Below are positions 1 to 7,803 of a stretch of 64,000 nt of DNA, in pieces. The position numbers were made by a program, and so were the translations under genes. The stretch comes from CAVVFX01 sp963747535. GTDB taxonomy: Bacteria > Acidobacteriota > Terriglobia > Bryobacterales > Bryobacteraceae. The notes under the pieces were generated by a model. That model had not been told where the DNA came from and did not search any database. It worked only from the letters and a program-made list of their open reading frames with translations. Each line of letters begins with the position of its first letter. Position 1 is the stretch's first letter. The stretch lies in contig CAVVFX010000025.1 in assembly GCA_963747535.1 (NCBI GenBank), forward strand, positions 310,001-374,000, read 5' to 3'.

Positions 1-1710
1 TCAGGTTGACCGGGCCCAGCAGTGAGATGTTGACCGGGACCGAGTTGCCGCTGAGAGCTGCGGTGACGGTCGCGCTGGCGTTGGAGGTCACGTTACCGGC
101 GGTCGCAGTGAAAGAGGCCGTGGTGGCTGTGGCCATGACGGTAACGGAAGCGGGCGCAGTCAGGGTCGCGTTGTTAGAAGCCAGGGTTACGACGGTGCCG
201 CCTGTAGGAGCGGGGTTCGACAGCGTCACGGTGCAGGAAGTATTGGCGTTGGAAGCGAGGCTCGAGGCTGTGCAGGTCAGGGAAGTCAGGTTGACCGGGC
301 CCAACAAGGAGATGTTGACCGGGACCGAGTTGCCGCTGAGAGAGGCGGTGAGGGTAGCGCTGGCGTTAGTCGTGACAGTGCCTGTTGTCGCGGTGAAAGA
401 GGCGGTAGTAGCCGTGGCCAGCACGGTAACGGAAGCTGGCACAGTCAAGGTTGCGTTATTCGAGGCTAAGGTTACGACGGTGCCGCCTGTAGGAGCGGGG
501 TTCGACAGCGTCACGGTGCAGGGAGTATTGGCGTTGGAAGCGAGGCTCGGAGCGGTGCAGGTCAGGGAAGTCAGGTTGACCGGGCCCAACAAGGAGATGT
601 TGACCGGGACCGAGTTGCCGCTGAGAGAGGCGGTGACGGTGGCGCTGGCGTTAGTCGTCACGGTGCCTGTTGTCGCGGTGAAAGATGCGGTAGTAGCTGT
701 GGCCAGGACCGTGACGGAAGCTGGCACAGTCAGGGTCGCGTTATTCGAGGCTAAGGTTACGACGGTGCCGCCTGTAGGAGCGGGGTTCGACAGCGTCACA
801 GTGCAGGGAGTATTGGCGTTGGAAGCGAGGCTCGAGGCTGTGCAGGTCAGGGAAGTCAGGTTGACCGGGCCCAGCAGTGAGATGTTGATCGGGACCGAGT
901 TGCCGCTGAGAGAGGCGGTGAGGGTAGCGCTGGCGTTAGTCGTGACAGTGCCTGTTGTCGCGGTGAAAGATGCGGTAGTAGCTGTGGCCAGGACCGTGAC
1001 GGAAGCTGGCACAGTCAGGGTCGCGTTATTCGAGGCTAAGGTTACGACGGTGCCGCCTGTAGGAGCGGGGTTCGACAGCGTCACGGTGCAGGGAGTATTG
1101 GCGTTGGAAGCGAGGCTCGGAGCGGTGCAGGTCAGGGAAGTCAGGTTGACCGGGCCCAACAAGGAGATGTTGACCGGGACCGAGTTGCCGCTGAGAGAGG
1201 CGGTGACGGTCGCGCTGGCGTTGGAGGTCACGTTACCCGCGGTCGCGGTGAAAGAGGCCGTGGTGGCGCTGGCCATGACGGTAACGGAAGCTGGCACAGT
1301 GAGTGCCGCACTATTGGACGCCAGGGACACGATGGTGCCGCTTGCCGGAGCGGGGCTCGATAGCGTCACGGTGCAGGAAGTATTGGCGTTGGAAGCGAGG
1401 CTTGGGGCGGTACAGGTCAGGGAAGTCAGACTGGCCGCGCCCAACAGGGAGATATTGAAAGGGAACGAGTTCCCGTTGAAAGAGGCGCTGATGGTGGCGG
1501 TTCCCGAGGAGGTGATGGTGCCGACAGAAGCAGTGAATGTGGCGGCAGTGGAGGAGGCCGGGACGGCGAAAGAGGGGGGAATGCTCAGTATCGGGCTATT
1601 GGAGGTCAGCGCTACGGCGGTGCCTCCGGCCGGGGCGGCGCTCGATAGCGTCACCGTGCAGGAGGTCGTGCCGTTTGAGGTCAGGCTGGAGGGGGCGCAC
1701 GTCAGGGAAG
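1..1710 (-). repeat. Six tandem 285-bp coding repeats
   Basis: The same sequence block recurs at 1, 286, 571, 856 and 1141, and in more diverged form at 1426, each exactly 285 bp (95 codons) apart. The first five units are nearly identical at the DNA level, with scattered third-position and occasional amino-acid changes, and the unit at 1426-1710 is more diverged. This points to recent unit duplication or gene conversion within the distal (C-terminal) side of the protein. The array continues past the left edge. Confidence 0.95.
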
Positions 1711-2491
1711 AAGGACCGGCTGCCGGCGCGAGCGACAGCGTGGCTGATGCTGAGGAACCATTGAAAGTAGCTGTGACTGTCCCGCTCTGATTGGACGTGA
1801 ATGTCCCCGTGTTGGCCGTGAATGTAGCGCTACTTGATCCCGTCGCAACAGAGACCGATGTAGGGAGCGTGACGATTGGGTTGCTCGAACTGAGACTGAC
1901 ACTGGCCCCACCTGTGCCGGCGGTCCCGCTGAGATTCACTGTACAGGTGCTGGAACTTCCAGGGCCGACCGAGGTCGGCGTACATCCCAGGCCGGTAATC
2001 GTCAACGGCGCAATAACTACGGGGACCGATCCTCCAGTCGCTGTGACGACAACGCCTTCGCCGGCAAGAGATGCTGCGAGAGCATTGGTCACGCCAATAG
2101 TCGTGGTGCCAAGAGCGGCGGACATAGTGACTGAGACTGTCGCCACTATACCGTTGTAAATGACGTTACTGTTGATCCCCGTTGTGACGCAAACATAGTT
2201 CCCCGAGTTCGCGGCGCAAGTGATTGTCTTGTTTGCGGAAGCCAGGGCGGGACCGGCGGTGGCGGAAAGGCTAGCGACACTCGCGGTTGGGTATGTGAAG
2301 GCCCATTGAAGCCCTGCCGGCTCGCTCCCGGTCGGGGACGCGAGGCTGAGGTTCAAAGTCACTGTACCACCAGGCGAGGTGCTGGCCGATGACAGAGACA
2401 AAGTTGATTGTGCCAGCGAAACGCTGCATGTGATTGCAATAAAAGCCGTTGCGAGAACCGGGCGATTGATGAGAACAAACCGTTGGGTCAA
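1..2491 (-). CDS. Secreted cohesin-like/Ig-repeat protein, 5' part (3' end outside window)
   Basis: The reading frame is open on the minus strand from a TTG at 2491 to the left edge (830 codons seen), so the C-terminus is missing. The TTG is preceded by GGAG at 2503-2500, 8 bases away, and no ATG in this frame gives a better N-terminus. The first ~28 residues look like a signal peptide (hydrophobic ATAFIAITCSVSLAQ). Residues ~30-165 (TVTLNLSLASPTGSEPAGLQW and following) resemble cohesin-like jelly-roll domains common in Solibacter-type secreted proteins; this is from memory of the family and is moderate confidence. Then come a divergent Ig-like unit and six Ig-like units of exactly 95 residues (start of unit: LTCTASSLASNA..., with two Cys). 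The protein is presumably exported to the cell surface or medium and may bind dockerin-type partners or carbohydrate. No ligand can be named. Confidence 0.8.
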   Translation of the reverse strand, partial: MTQRFVLINRPVLATAFIAITCSVSLAQSTLSLSSASTSPGGTVTLNLSLASPTGSEPAGLQWAFTYPTASVASLSATAGPALASANKTITCAANSGNYVCVTTGINSNVIYNGIVATVSVTMSAALGTTTIGVTNALAASLAGEGVVVTATGGSVPVVIAPLTITGLGCTPTSVGPGSSSTCTVNLSGTAGTGGASVSLSSSNPIVTLPTSVSVATGSSSATFTANTGTFTSNQSGTVTATFNGSSASATLSLAPAAGPSSLTCAPSSLTSNGTTSCTVTLSSAAPAGGTAVALTSNSPILSIPPSFAVPASSTAATFTASVGTITSSGTATISASFNGNSFPFNISLLGAASLTSLTCTAPSLASNANTSCTVTLSSPAPASGTIVSLASNSAALTVPASVTVMASATTASFTATAGNVTSNASATVTASLSGNSVPVNISLLGPVNLTSLTCTAPSLASNANTPCTVTLSNPAPTGGTVVTLASNNATLTVPASVTVLATATTASFTATTGTVTTNASATLTASLSGNSVPINISLLGPVNLTSLTCTASSLASNANTPCTVTLSNPAPTGGTVVTLASNNATLTVPASVTVLATATTASFTATTGTVTTNASATVTASLSGNSVPVNISLLGPVNLTSLTCTAPSLASNANTPCTVTLSNPAPTGGTVVTLASNNATLTVPASVTVLATATTASFTATTGTVTTNASATLTASLSGNSVPVNISLLGPVNLTSLTCTASSLASNANTSCTVTLSNPAPTGGTVVTLASNNATLTAPASVTVMATATTASFTATAGNVTSNASATVTAALSGNSVPVNISLLGPVNL

Positions 2492-2954
2492 AAAGTGAGC
2501 TCCAATACACGAAAAGTCTAGCAGTACTAGAACTCACACTCTACGTCTCCGATAGTTAGAGCCTAGTTGTAGACAGATGGCTACACACTTAGGTAATCGG
2601 CCCTTTGGTGCGGGAACTTGAATTTCTGATTGAGATTTAATTTCGGGTGCTCGTTCCTTATCGGATGGAATGCTATAATATGCTTATTATGAATTAGTTA
2701 TAAGATTACGTCGACTTCATATATCCGGGGTGATATGCCCGTTCAAGGAGCTTACGCGCGACGATTCCGGGACGACAGAGGATGAAGAAGCGCATGCAAC
2801 GAAATTGGTGGTGGAATAAATAGTAAATATTTAATAAATATAAAATGGTAATGTTTAATACATTTTGTGGATCGCAGGACTCGATAATCGCCAAGTAACG
2901 GATTCAACGTAACTTATGCGCAATAAGAGACTAAGGCCTGAGGGGAGGAGTGTG
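2492..2954. other. Intergenic region, AT-rich centre
   Basis: No convincing gene. Bases ~2620-2900 are much richer in A+T than the surroundings and contain a TATAAT at 2674-2679 without a good -35 partner. A 62-codon minus-strand frame (2706-2894) has no ribosome site and no recognisable content. The upstream control region of the Ig-repeat gene must lie at 2504-2700, but no clear promoter was identified. Confidence 0.5.
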
Positions 2955-3213
2955 GTTACGTCCGCGACGGGCGCTCCAGCACTAGGCTTGCCCACCGCAG
3001 TAGCTTATATGTCAAATGCGCTGGGTATCCTGGTTGATCGTCACTCTTCGTCCGGGTAAGGTAACTGGCGGACAATTACCCAGGGCGCGAGGCGGTAGCG
3101 GCGGGTCGCCGGTCCCCACTCACCCGTCTAGGCTGCACCAATCGACCTGCCGCCGGCAATAGTCGAACTCAAGAGCAGAATCGTAATGTAGCTTTCCCGG
3201 ACACCCATTTCAT
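2955..3213 (-). pseudogene. epsI: Decayed epsI downstream of the exosortase
   Basis: An ATG at 3213-3211 overlaps the exosortase stop codon as ATGA, exactly as in the intact epsI copy near 11644. After about five codons a one-base shift restores a frame reading ESYITILLLSSTIAGG, matching the N-terminal membrane segment of the intact EpsI (VVITILLLSSTIVAA). Further along, blocks matching the intact gene's GWVGIDNPPL coding DNA (about 3100), VTINQ coding DNA (about 3040) and GKLLLVRD coding DNA (about 2990) are still recognisable, with large deletions and stops between them. It cannot encode a functional EpsI. The comparison was by eye against the copy at 11018-11644. Confidence 0.7.
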
Positions 3214-4100
3214 GGTGTGACCGCTTTACGATCCATCACCAAGTGCAGGAACTTGGCCGTACCGTAGAGGGCGGCAAAGCCGACGATGAAAACTAACCAG
3301 CCGGTGAAAGTGTGATAAAAGCCGAGAGCGAGATCCTCGTGGTAGTCGGCAATAATAGCAGTCCCGGTAACTCGAAGCACATTGACCGCGACGGATATCG
3401 GCATGGAGAGCAGGAACAGAAGCACCCGCGTCTTCGCCCTGGAGCATTGAAGAAAACCAAGCAGAATGGCCCCAACCATCAGAGCCGAAAGAGAATTCAG
3501 ACCGCTGCATGCGCGCTCGACGTCCAGTGAGATGTGAGCGAGATTGATGATATTACCATCGCGGTAAACGCTGACGCCGAAAGCTTGGGCGAGACGTGTC
3601 GCAACATCGGAAGCAAACAATTGCAGCGGCGCGGCCAACATATTGTACACGGTGACGGGCAAAGGAACCATGGTTGCGAGCAGCAGAATTGGGAACACCA
3701 TGGTCCGGAGGCGTTCAACACCCCAGAAAGTCCAGATCAGTCCTGCGAGTAGAACGACGAACGAAGTGCGAGCAAGAAAAAACTCAGCGCCAAATCTCCC
3801 CAGAAGGAAGAGGAGGCACGCACCGGCGATCATCAGCAGGCCGCGATTCGCGGGTTTTACGGGATGAGCCAGCGTTAAGTCCCGGCGCATCCAGGCAATC
3901 CAGATCGCCAGCGGAGGAATCAGCAAGCCTTGTGAAAGACTGGGATCGGTCCACCAGTCGTTTGCCAGGTCGACCAGAGTGGTCGCGTAGAGCGCAACTG
4001 CTAGAGACAGGATGACGCCGATTTGGGCCCAGACCTGATAAACATTCGTTGGGCGAGGGGGTTTGGCAGTATCCCGCCAAGAGCCGATAGCTGTGGCCAT
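3210..4100 (-). CDS. xrt: Exosortase (XrtA/EpsH family)
   Basis: A 296-residue polytopic inner-membrane cysteine transpeptidase/protease predicted to recognise PEP-CTERM tails, cut them and transfer the protein onward. The catalytic residues of the family are all present: Cys198 in VERACSGLNSL, Arg243 in NVLRVTGTAII and His263 in GFYHTFTGW. About eight hydrophobic segments span residues 25-290. Length is normal for a stand-alone exosortase without a fused EpsI domain. Its substrates are very likely the two PEP-CTERM proteins at 47.6-49.2 kb. The adjacent epsI is broken, so EpsI function must come from 11018-11644. A sigma-54-like site lies only ~7 bases before the ATG's predicted transcript start, and there is no obvious ribosome site, so the message could be nearly leaderless. 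Confidence 0.95.
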   Translation of the reverse strand: MATAIGSWRDTAKPPRPTNVYQVWAQIGVILSLAVALYATTLVDLANDWWTDPSLSQGLLIPPLAIWIAWMRRDLTLAHPVKPANRGLLMIAGACLLFLLGRFGAEFFLARTSFVVLLAGLIWTFWGVERLRTMVFPILLLATMVPLPVTVYNMLAAPLQLFASDVATRLAQAFGVSVYRDGNIINLAHISLDVERACSGLNSLSALMVGAILLGFLQCSRAKTRVLLFLLSMPISVAVNVLRVTGTAIIADYHEDLALGFYHTFTGWLVFIVGFAALYGTAKFLHLVMDRKAVTP

Positions 4101-4117
4101 TAAGATGTGTCTGCCTG

Positions 4118-4133
4118 AGCACGTACCGTACCA
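4118..4133 (-). promoter_or_regulatory. Sigma-54-like -24/-12 promoter of exosortase gene
   Basis: Minus strand reads TGGTACGGTACGTGCT, with GG at 4132-4131 and GC at 4120-4119 (10 bases between), two mismatches to TGGCAC-N5-TTGCW. The paralogous locus at 11726-11743 keeps the same element at the same distance from its start codon although the flanking DNA has diverged. Confidence 0.65.
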
Positions 4134-4261
4134 GTCCTCGGTCGTGCGACACGTTACGCCGGTCGGACAACGAGTGAGCGAAACTTGCCGAAAATTTGGA
4201 AGTTATGCCACATCTTTGCCGGGCCAATCTTTAAGGGGAAGTTTTTCATGCCTTAGGGGGA

Positions 4262-4530
4262 GGCAGTTGCCAGTTGTGGAAGTCAGATCGCCGACAACCA
4301 GCGCCAGATCGGGGCGGTTTCGGACAAGAGATCTTTCGAGGGCCGTCATAATCGCGGCGGCCGGTTGGATTTGCGTAACCCGAACCAATCTCCAGGTTCT
4401 CGTCGGGCTCGGGTATGCCGAGGTCACGAAAGAAGGCGTCTGACATCTCCGGCGAGAAGTGCTGCCCGGTGTGATCAGCCGCGTTGGGAAGCATGGCCAG
4501 TTCCGCATTTCCTCCAGGGAGCGATATTCA
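4262..4530 (-). pseudogene. wecB: Relic of UDP-GlcNAc 2-epimerase (WecB) N-terminal part
   Basis: Three minus-strand frames together spell an N-terminal epimerase segment: IAPLEEMRNWP in one frame, then GQHFSPEMSDAFFRDLGIPEP and ENLEIGSG in a second, then AAIMTALERSLVRNRPDLAL and VVGDLTST in the third. These match the HTGQH, FFRDLGIP and RPDLVLVVGD blocks of WecB. At least two frameshifts are needed, and the gene stops abruptly at about 4262, next to the exosortase upstream region; the C-terminal two thirds is absent. It is therefore a truncated remnant at the left edge of the accessory island. Confidence 0.65.
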
Positions 4531-5023
4531 TAAAATTGGGCCGGGTGCCGGTTTCGGTCTCCTTCTCTAGAGTACTCAAGTCTGAGGCACCAAACCTTGA
4601 TCGATGCCGGAATTGTCGACGCCTGACGGCCCCTGGAAGCGCGCATCCAACTCTTTGGGATCTTGGCGTGCCCCTCCGGATTTGGGAGGTGAAGGCGGAG
4701 GCTTCCAGCGGTGGGGCCTGAAAATACAGGTAAAGAACAGGTCCGGTCTGGTGAATATCGGCTTCTTTTCATTGGCAAGTTCCTCAGTCATCTGGGGATA
4801 CGTCTTAGTTCATGGTTTCGGTTGGCGGTCCATGCGGGGGACTTTCGCCGTACATTCTTGCGACGAGCCAGAGATTCCGGCTGTATGAAGGGCCGTGCCG
4901 CAGTTAAGTGGGGGCCATAGTGTGAGGATGGATGAAGAGACGTTGAGACAACGTCCCTCCACGTCTCGTTTGGGGCTGCGTTAGGCACTCGATTCGCTTG
5001 GAGAGTGCCCGTTACCCGCGGTT
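4531..5023. other. Island DNA without a convincing gene
   Basis: Several overlapping frames of 60-120 codons exist on both strands, but none has a ribosome site, recognisable motif or coherent codon use. A minus-strand 71-codon frame (4576-4791) is the best of them but remains unassigned. The stretch may be further decayed sequence upstream of the wecB relic. Confidence 0.4.
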
Positions 5024-5581
5024 CTAACGAACTGTTTCATTTGATCCCGATATGATGCGATCTACTTCATCGGGATCCCCGCTAGAATCCTTCGCGCCTT
5101 GCTTTACTAGCATCATGTAGGTGGCGACCAATTCCTCCATCGACCCATCGAACTTCCATGGATTCTCTTTGATTTCCGGGAGACGCCGAACGGATTCCAC
5201 TACTTGCAGGGTCTTCGCTTGGCTGATCAAGATGTTTGAAAAAGATTCGCCCTCGCGAGGCGTAATCCGGCCCTCTGCAACTGCGGAGGTGATTTCCTGG
5301 AATTGGATTGGCAGGTCCTGCGGGCCTGAAATGGGTCGCGACTCCAGGTTGATGCATCTTTCTCTGCGCGGCGGAACCGCCCGGTCTATGCACATGCGCA
5401 TGGCGTGGATGTTGCCTTCGAGCGCCATATCGAGGAGCTTCGCGGTTAGTTGTTCGGCTTTGCCTTCGAGCAATTGCTCGCATGCTAGGGTGGCTTTGTT
5501 TCGGCTTCCGGCGGGACGTCCGGCAGGATTGCCGCTGGTTCCGTTCTTAAATTGCCCTTTTGGGGTTCGTATTGACTTCAT
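5024..5581 (-). CDS. DUF5681-type protein (phage/mobile-associated)
   Basis: 185 residues. The N-terminus carries the DUF5681 signature (KGQFKNGTSGNPAGRPAGSR at residues ~8-27), a basic glycine/proline/arginine motif found in many phage- and island-borne proteins of unknown biochemistry, sometimes near terminase or transposase genes. The middle (LLDMALEGNIHAMRMCIDR, AVPPRRER) is the usual continuation of this family. No enzymatic motif is visible. It lies alone in the island, with 150 bp to the CopG-like gene upstream. A DNA-binding or packaging-related role is only a guess. Confidence 0.75.
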   Translation of the reverse strand: MKSIRTPKGQFKNGTSGNPAGRPAGSRNKATLACEQLLEGKAEQLTAKLLDMALEGNIHAMRMCIDRAVPPRRERCINLESRPISGPQDLPIQFQEITSAVAEGRITPREGESFSNILISQAKTLQVVESVRRLPEIKENPWKFDGSMEELVATYMMLVKQGAKDSSGDPDEVDRIISGSNETVR

Positions 5582-5734
5582 TCTACTTATCTATCGACAA
5601 GAGGTGGCTCGGCGCTTAAGCGTTTTTAGCGTTGAAAGATCGTTTTGCCTGTAAGTTATTGGAGTCAAAGGGAAAATAGTTCTGAGATGGTTCTTCCCGA
5701 ACCTCGCCGCACCAGCTTCCGATGCGGCTTATCC

Positions 5735-6061
5735 TCATTTTTGCTTTTCGCACGCAGCGAGAGCCTGGTGCAGCAGGGATTTGATATAGGTCTGGTACGG
5801 AAGGCCCTTTTGCTTGGCCTGCTTCCGGGCCAGCGTCAGATCCGCTTCCGGGATGCGTAAGGCCACCACAGGCGCCGGTTTTTTCTTGGACGCCTCAATT
5901 CGCTGGCGCAGTTCGTCCTTTGTGAGAGTCTTCGCATCTCCGGACTTTACGGCAGCCCGAAGCACTTTGCCAAGGAGTTCGCTATTTTCGCCCCACCAGG
6001 CCGCTTCTTCTGCCTCACTTTGGAAAGCCGGTAGCGACGGGTTGGTCGGGTTTTTCTTCAT
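5735..6061 (-). CDS. CopG/ribbon-helix-helix antitoxin-like protein
   Basis: 108 residues. Residues ~70-100 (VALRIPEADLTLARKQAKQK, GLPYQTYIKSLLHQAL) are a typical CopG-type ribbon-helix-helix segment of the antitoxin family that pairs with BrnT/HigB-like toxins. The N-terminal part (EAEEAAWW, then TKDELRQRIEASKKK) is also usual for this family. A ribosome site (GAAGAGA) precedes the ATG. No toxin gene is adjacent, so it is either an orphan antitoxin or a regulator. A strong consensus sigma-70 promoter lies about 110 bp upstream, and GTATATAC-containing repeats beyond it may be its operators (inference). Confidence 0.7.
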   Translation of the reverse strand: MKKNPTNPSLPAFQSEAEEAAWWGENSELLGKVLRAAVKSGDAKTLTKDELRQRIEASKKKPAPVVALRIPEADLTLARKQAKQKGLPYQTYIKSLLHQALAACEKQK

Positions 6062-6168
6062 CGAGATCTCTTCAGGAAAGCGATGTTTAACAGGGGGGAA
6101 CAGGTCTGTATTTGTGAGGCCAATGGAGCAATCCTGCCCCTCGCCGTCTACTCACCCGGCCGATTTTG

Positions 6169-6197
6169 ATTGTATCGCGGTGTATATACGTTGTCAA
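6169..6197 (-). promoter_or_regulatory. Consensus sigma-70 promoter
   Basis: On the minus strand a perfect TTGACA (6197-6192) is separated by 17 bases from TACAAT (6174-6169). It points at the CopG-like gene (ATG at 6061). The spacer contains GTATATAC, an 8-bp palindrome repeated with the same flank (CGCGATACA) at about 6265 and 6435, which could be an operator for the ribbon-helix-helix protein. Confidence 0.7.
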
Positions 6198-6238
6198 AAC
6201 ATCTTGTTGGCGCTGATCGGTTTAGTCGCGGAAGGGCG

Positions 6239-6533
6239 AATTCATCGGCCGACCTCGATGTATCGCGACGTATATACACGAGCCCGTAAACCTGATAATT
6301 TTGATTTAACAGGGTAATTTTCGGAGAACAGGGCCAAGAGCGTTGCTCTCGAAAGCTGCGATTCTCATTTTTTCCTCGACGTTGAGTCTCGCTAGAACGA
6401 ATTCATCGGCCGACCTCAATTGTATCGCGACGTATATACACGAGCCCATAAACCTGATTCTGATTTAACAGGGTAATTTTCGGATAAGGTCCTGAGCGCT
6501 GCTCTCGAAAGCTGCCATTCTCATTTTTCCTCC
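6239..6533. repeat. Two direct copies of a ~125-140 bp element
   Basis: Copy 1 at about 6239-6378 and copy 2 at about 6410-6533 start with AATTCATCGGCCGACCTC and end with CTCTCGAAAGCTGC followed by a T-rich stretch; they differ by small indels. Each carries the CGCGA-CGTATATAC motif also present in the promoter at 6169-6197. The region contains no convincing gene. The element looks like a duplicated promoter/operator segment. Confidence 0.75.
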
Positions 6534-6645
6534 ATCTTGTGGCGGCGATCCCGTTGTCATTCCGGTGGAAGGTGGCATGCAATGACAAACTGCCTTCGCG
6601 CTTGGTCGGCCGGGAGGGCCTGCAACGAGCAGACATCGAATCTGC

Positions 6646-6954
6646 TTAAGGCCGCTTACGCGAGCGCTCGGCCTCCATCAGGTTTGTCAGGATATCGTTG
6701 ATACGTGTCAGGTGACCCTCCCCCTTGGATTTGAGCCAGTCGAGAACCCGAGGGTCGAGACGTACACTCACGGCTACCTTCCGCTTGACGTCACGTAACC
6801 GCACCATATTTGCTAATTGCTCCTCCGTCAGCCGGGGGATGTCTTCAAAATTGATATTTGAGTCATCTCCAGCCTTCTGGCGCTTGGCCGCGCGGCGCAG
6901 AGTCTGACGTTCGGTTTCAGTCCATGCTCTGTTCTTGAAATCTTTGGATCTCAT
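6646..6954 (-). CDS. brnA: BrnA-like antitoxin
   Basis: 102 residues if started at the ATG at 6954 (MRSKDFKNRAWTETERQ). The upstream 61 codons of the longer open frame are the out-of-frame remains of brnT, so the downstream ATG is preferred. The C-terminal half (VAVSVRLDPRVLDWLKSKGE, HLTRINDILTNLM) is the ribbon-helix-helix part of BrnA, which binds and neutralises the BrnT RNase and represses its own operon. The toxin partner upstream is a relic, so this is probably an orphan antitoxin. Overlap of the toxin remnant's end with the antitoxin's start is the normal brnTA arrangement. Confidence 0.8.
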   Translation of the reverse strand: MRSKDFKNRAWTETERQTLRRAAKRQKAGDDSNINFEDIPRLTEEQLANMVRLRDVKRKVAVSVRLDPRVLDWLKSKGEGHLTRINDILTNLMEAERSRKRP

Positions 6955-7030
6955 GCTTTTCAGCCCGGCGGGCTGAGATGATGCGGATGATTTCTTCGCT
7001 ATGCAAGTACTTGAACTCTGTCCTTCACAT
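6917..7030 (-). pseudogene. brnT: C-terminal relic of BrnT toxin
   Basis: One frame reads EEIIRIISARRAEKHEIQRF before a stop at 6919-6917, the characteristic C-terminal block of BrnT (IRIISARRA...). Just upstream the matching strand DVKDRVQVLA is in another frame and hits a TAG, so a frameshift separates the two. No N-terminal half is recognisable further upstream. The toxin is inactivated. Confidence 0.65.
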
Positions 7031-7133
7031 CGGTAAGGATGCCTCCTCGGCCGCGGCCACGCGCCTATCGGTCGCATCGGCGCGTTTGTCAAGGTGGTGC
7101 TCCATCCCCGCGAATAGAGCATGCAGTCGTCGC

Positions 7134-7304
7134 TCACTGCGCCTTACCCTTCTTTGACGCGGCTTTCTTTCCCCACCTAGCCTCAGCGCCGGCTTTCGCA
7201 ATTTCGCTTCGGCGTTCAGGCGTCATCATAGACAGCCCTTTTGGAACCTTCTTTTTTCCGCCCCGCCTTCCCAAAGCTACGGCGGCGCTGTTCTTACGTG
7301 CCAT
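7134..7304 (-). CDS. Small basic GRRGG-type protein
   Basis: 56 residues from the ATG at 7304 (MARKNSAAVALGRRGGKKK). It ends with MTPERRSEIAKAGAEARWGK plus a lysine-rich tail. This is a widespread family of very small basic proteins in soil bacteria and islands with two short conserved blocks (ALGRRGG and RRSEIAKxAxxARWGK); the function is unknown, and DNA or RNA binding is plausible from charge only. A longer frame begins 12 codons upstream but has a hydrophobic leader unlike the family. It is divergent from the 7433 gene across a 128-bp region holding two TAAGCGCTA motifs. Confidence 0.7.
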   Translation of the reverse strand: MARKNSAAVALGRRGGKKKVPKGLSMMTPERRSEIAKAGAEARWGKKAASKKGKAQ

Positions 7305-7350
7305 ACCTAATACATTAAGCGCTAAAAGGAAAAAAAGCAAATCTTTGCTC

Positions 7351-7380
7351 TTGACATGCCATAAGCGCTAGACCCATACT
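7351..7380 (+). promoter_or_regulatory. Sigma-70-like promoter with TAAGCGCTA motifs
   Basis: TTGACA at 7351-7356 and CATACT at 7375-7380 are 18 bases apart and precede the gene at 7433, which has an AAGGAG ribosome site. A TAAGCGCTA motif lies in the spacer (about 7362) and a second one at about 7316, with a third similar TAAGCGGTA at about 7401. The repeated motif, centred on AGCGCT, could be an operator for the divergent pair. Confidence 0.55.
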
Positions 7381-7432
7381 GAAAGGGTACTGCATGCAAT
7401 AAGCGGTACAGGCAAAAAGGAGATTTAAAAAC

Positions 7433-7801
7433 ATGTTTCACTTTCCAGATTCAGATACCGGCTATTACGACAGAGAAGAAACATTTTACGCCCACGATGC
7501 GGAGATGGAGGCGGCCGAAGAACGGCGCTACCTCGAAGAAATCGAAGCCTCTCATGACGGAGGAGAGCGCGAGATGGACCACACGACCCGCTACAGTCCG
7601 CTATTCGCGTGTCCAGACTACCGGCAGATCGCGGTGGACCTCGCTCGCAACCTGGCCTCACCCACTGATGACCTTGACCCCGAAACCGGCTGCACCGCGG
7701 CGGAGATGAACGAAGACCGGGCGCCGGCGTATCCCATGGAGCGCGAGATAAACGGCACCGCGGAAACGATCACAGTGCGCTCGGAAGGAAAGGTGGCGTA
7801 G
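7433..7801 (+). CDS. Hypothetical acidic island protein
   Basis: 122 residues, strongly acidic at the N-terminus (YYDREETFYAHDAEMEAAEE). No recognised domain. A good AAGGAG site 9 bases before the ATG and a promoter-like sequence upstream support the start. It is followed after 2 bases by the 7804 gene, so the two are likely co-transcribed with the HNH gene beyond. Composition and context suggest a phage- or plasmid-derived accessory gene, but no function can be assigned. Confidence 0.65.
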   Translation: MFHFPDSDTGYYDREETFYAHDAEMEAAEERRYLEEIEASHDGGEREMDHTTRYSPLFACPDYRQIAVDLARNLASPTDDLDPETGCTAAEMNEDRAPAYPMEREINGTAETITVRSEGKVA

Positions 7802-7803
7802 CC

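Noticed and set aside
1..1710. CRISPR array
   Set aside because: The repeats are 285 bp, contiguous and coding, with no unique spacers.
6..1790. 594-codon open frame on the plus strand
   Set aside because: It is the antisense of the Ig-repeat gene; the repeats and the GC-rich third positions fit the minus strand, which has a signal peptide and ribosome site.
2706..2894. 62-codon minus-strand frame in the AT-rich region
   Set aside because: No ribosome site, no similarity recognised, and AT-rich composition explains the hydrophobic translation.
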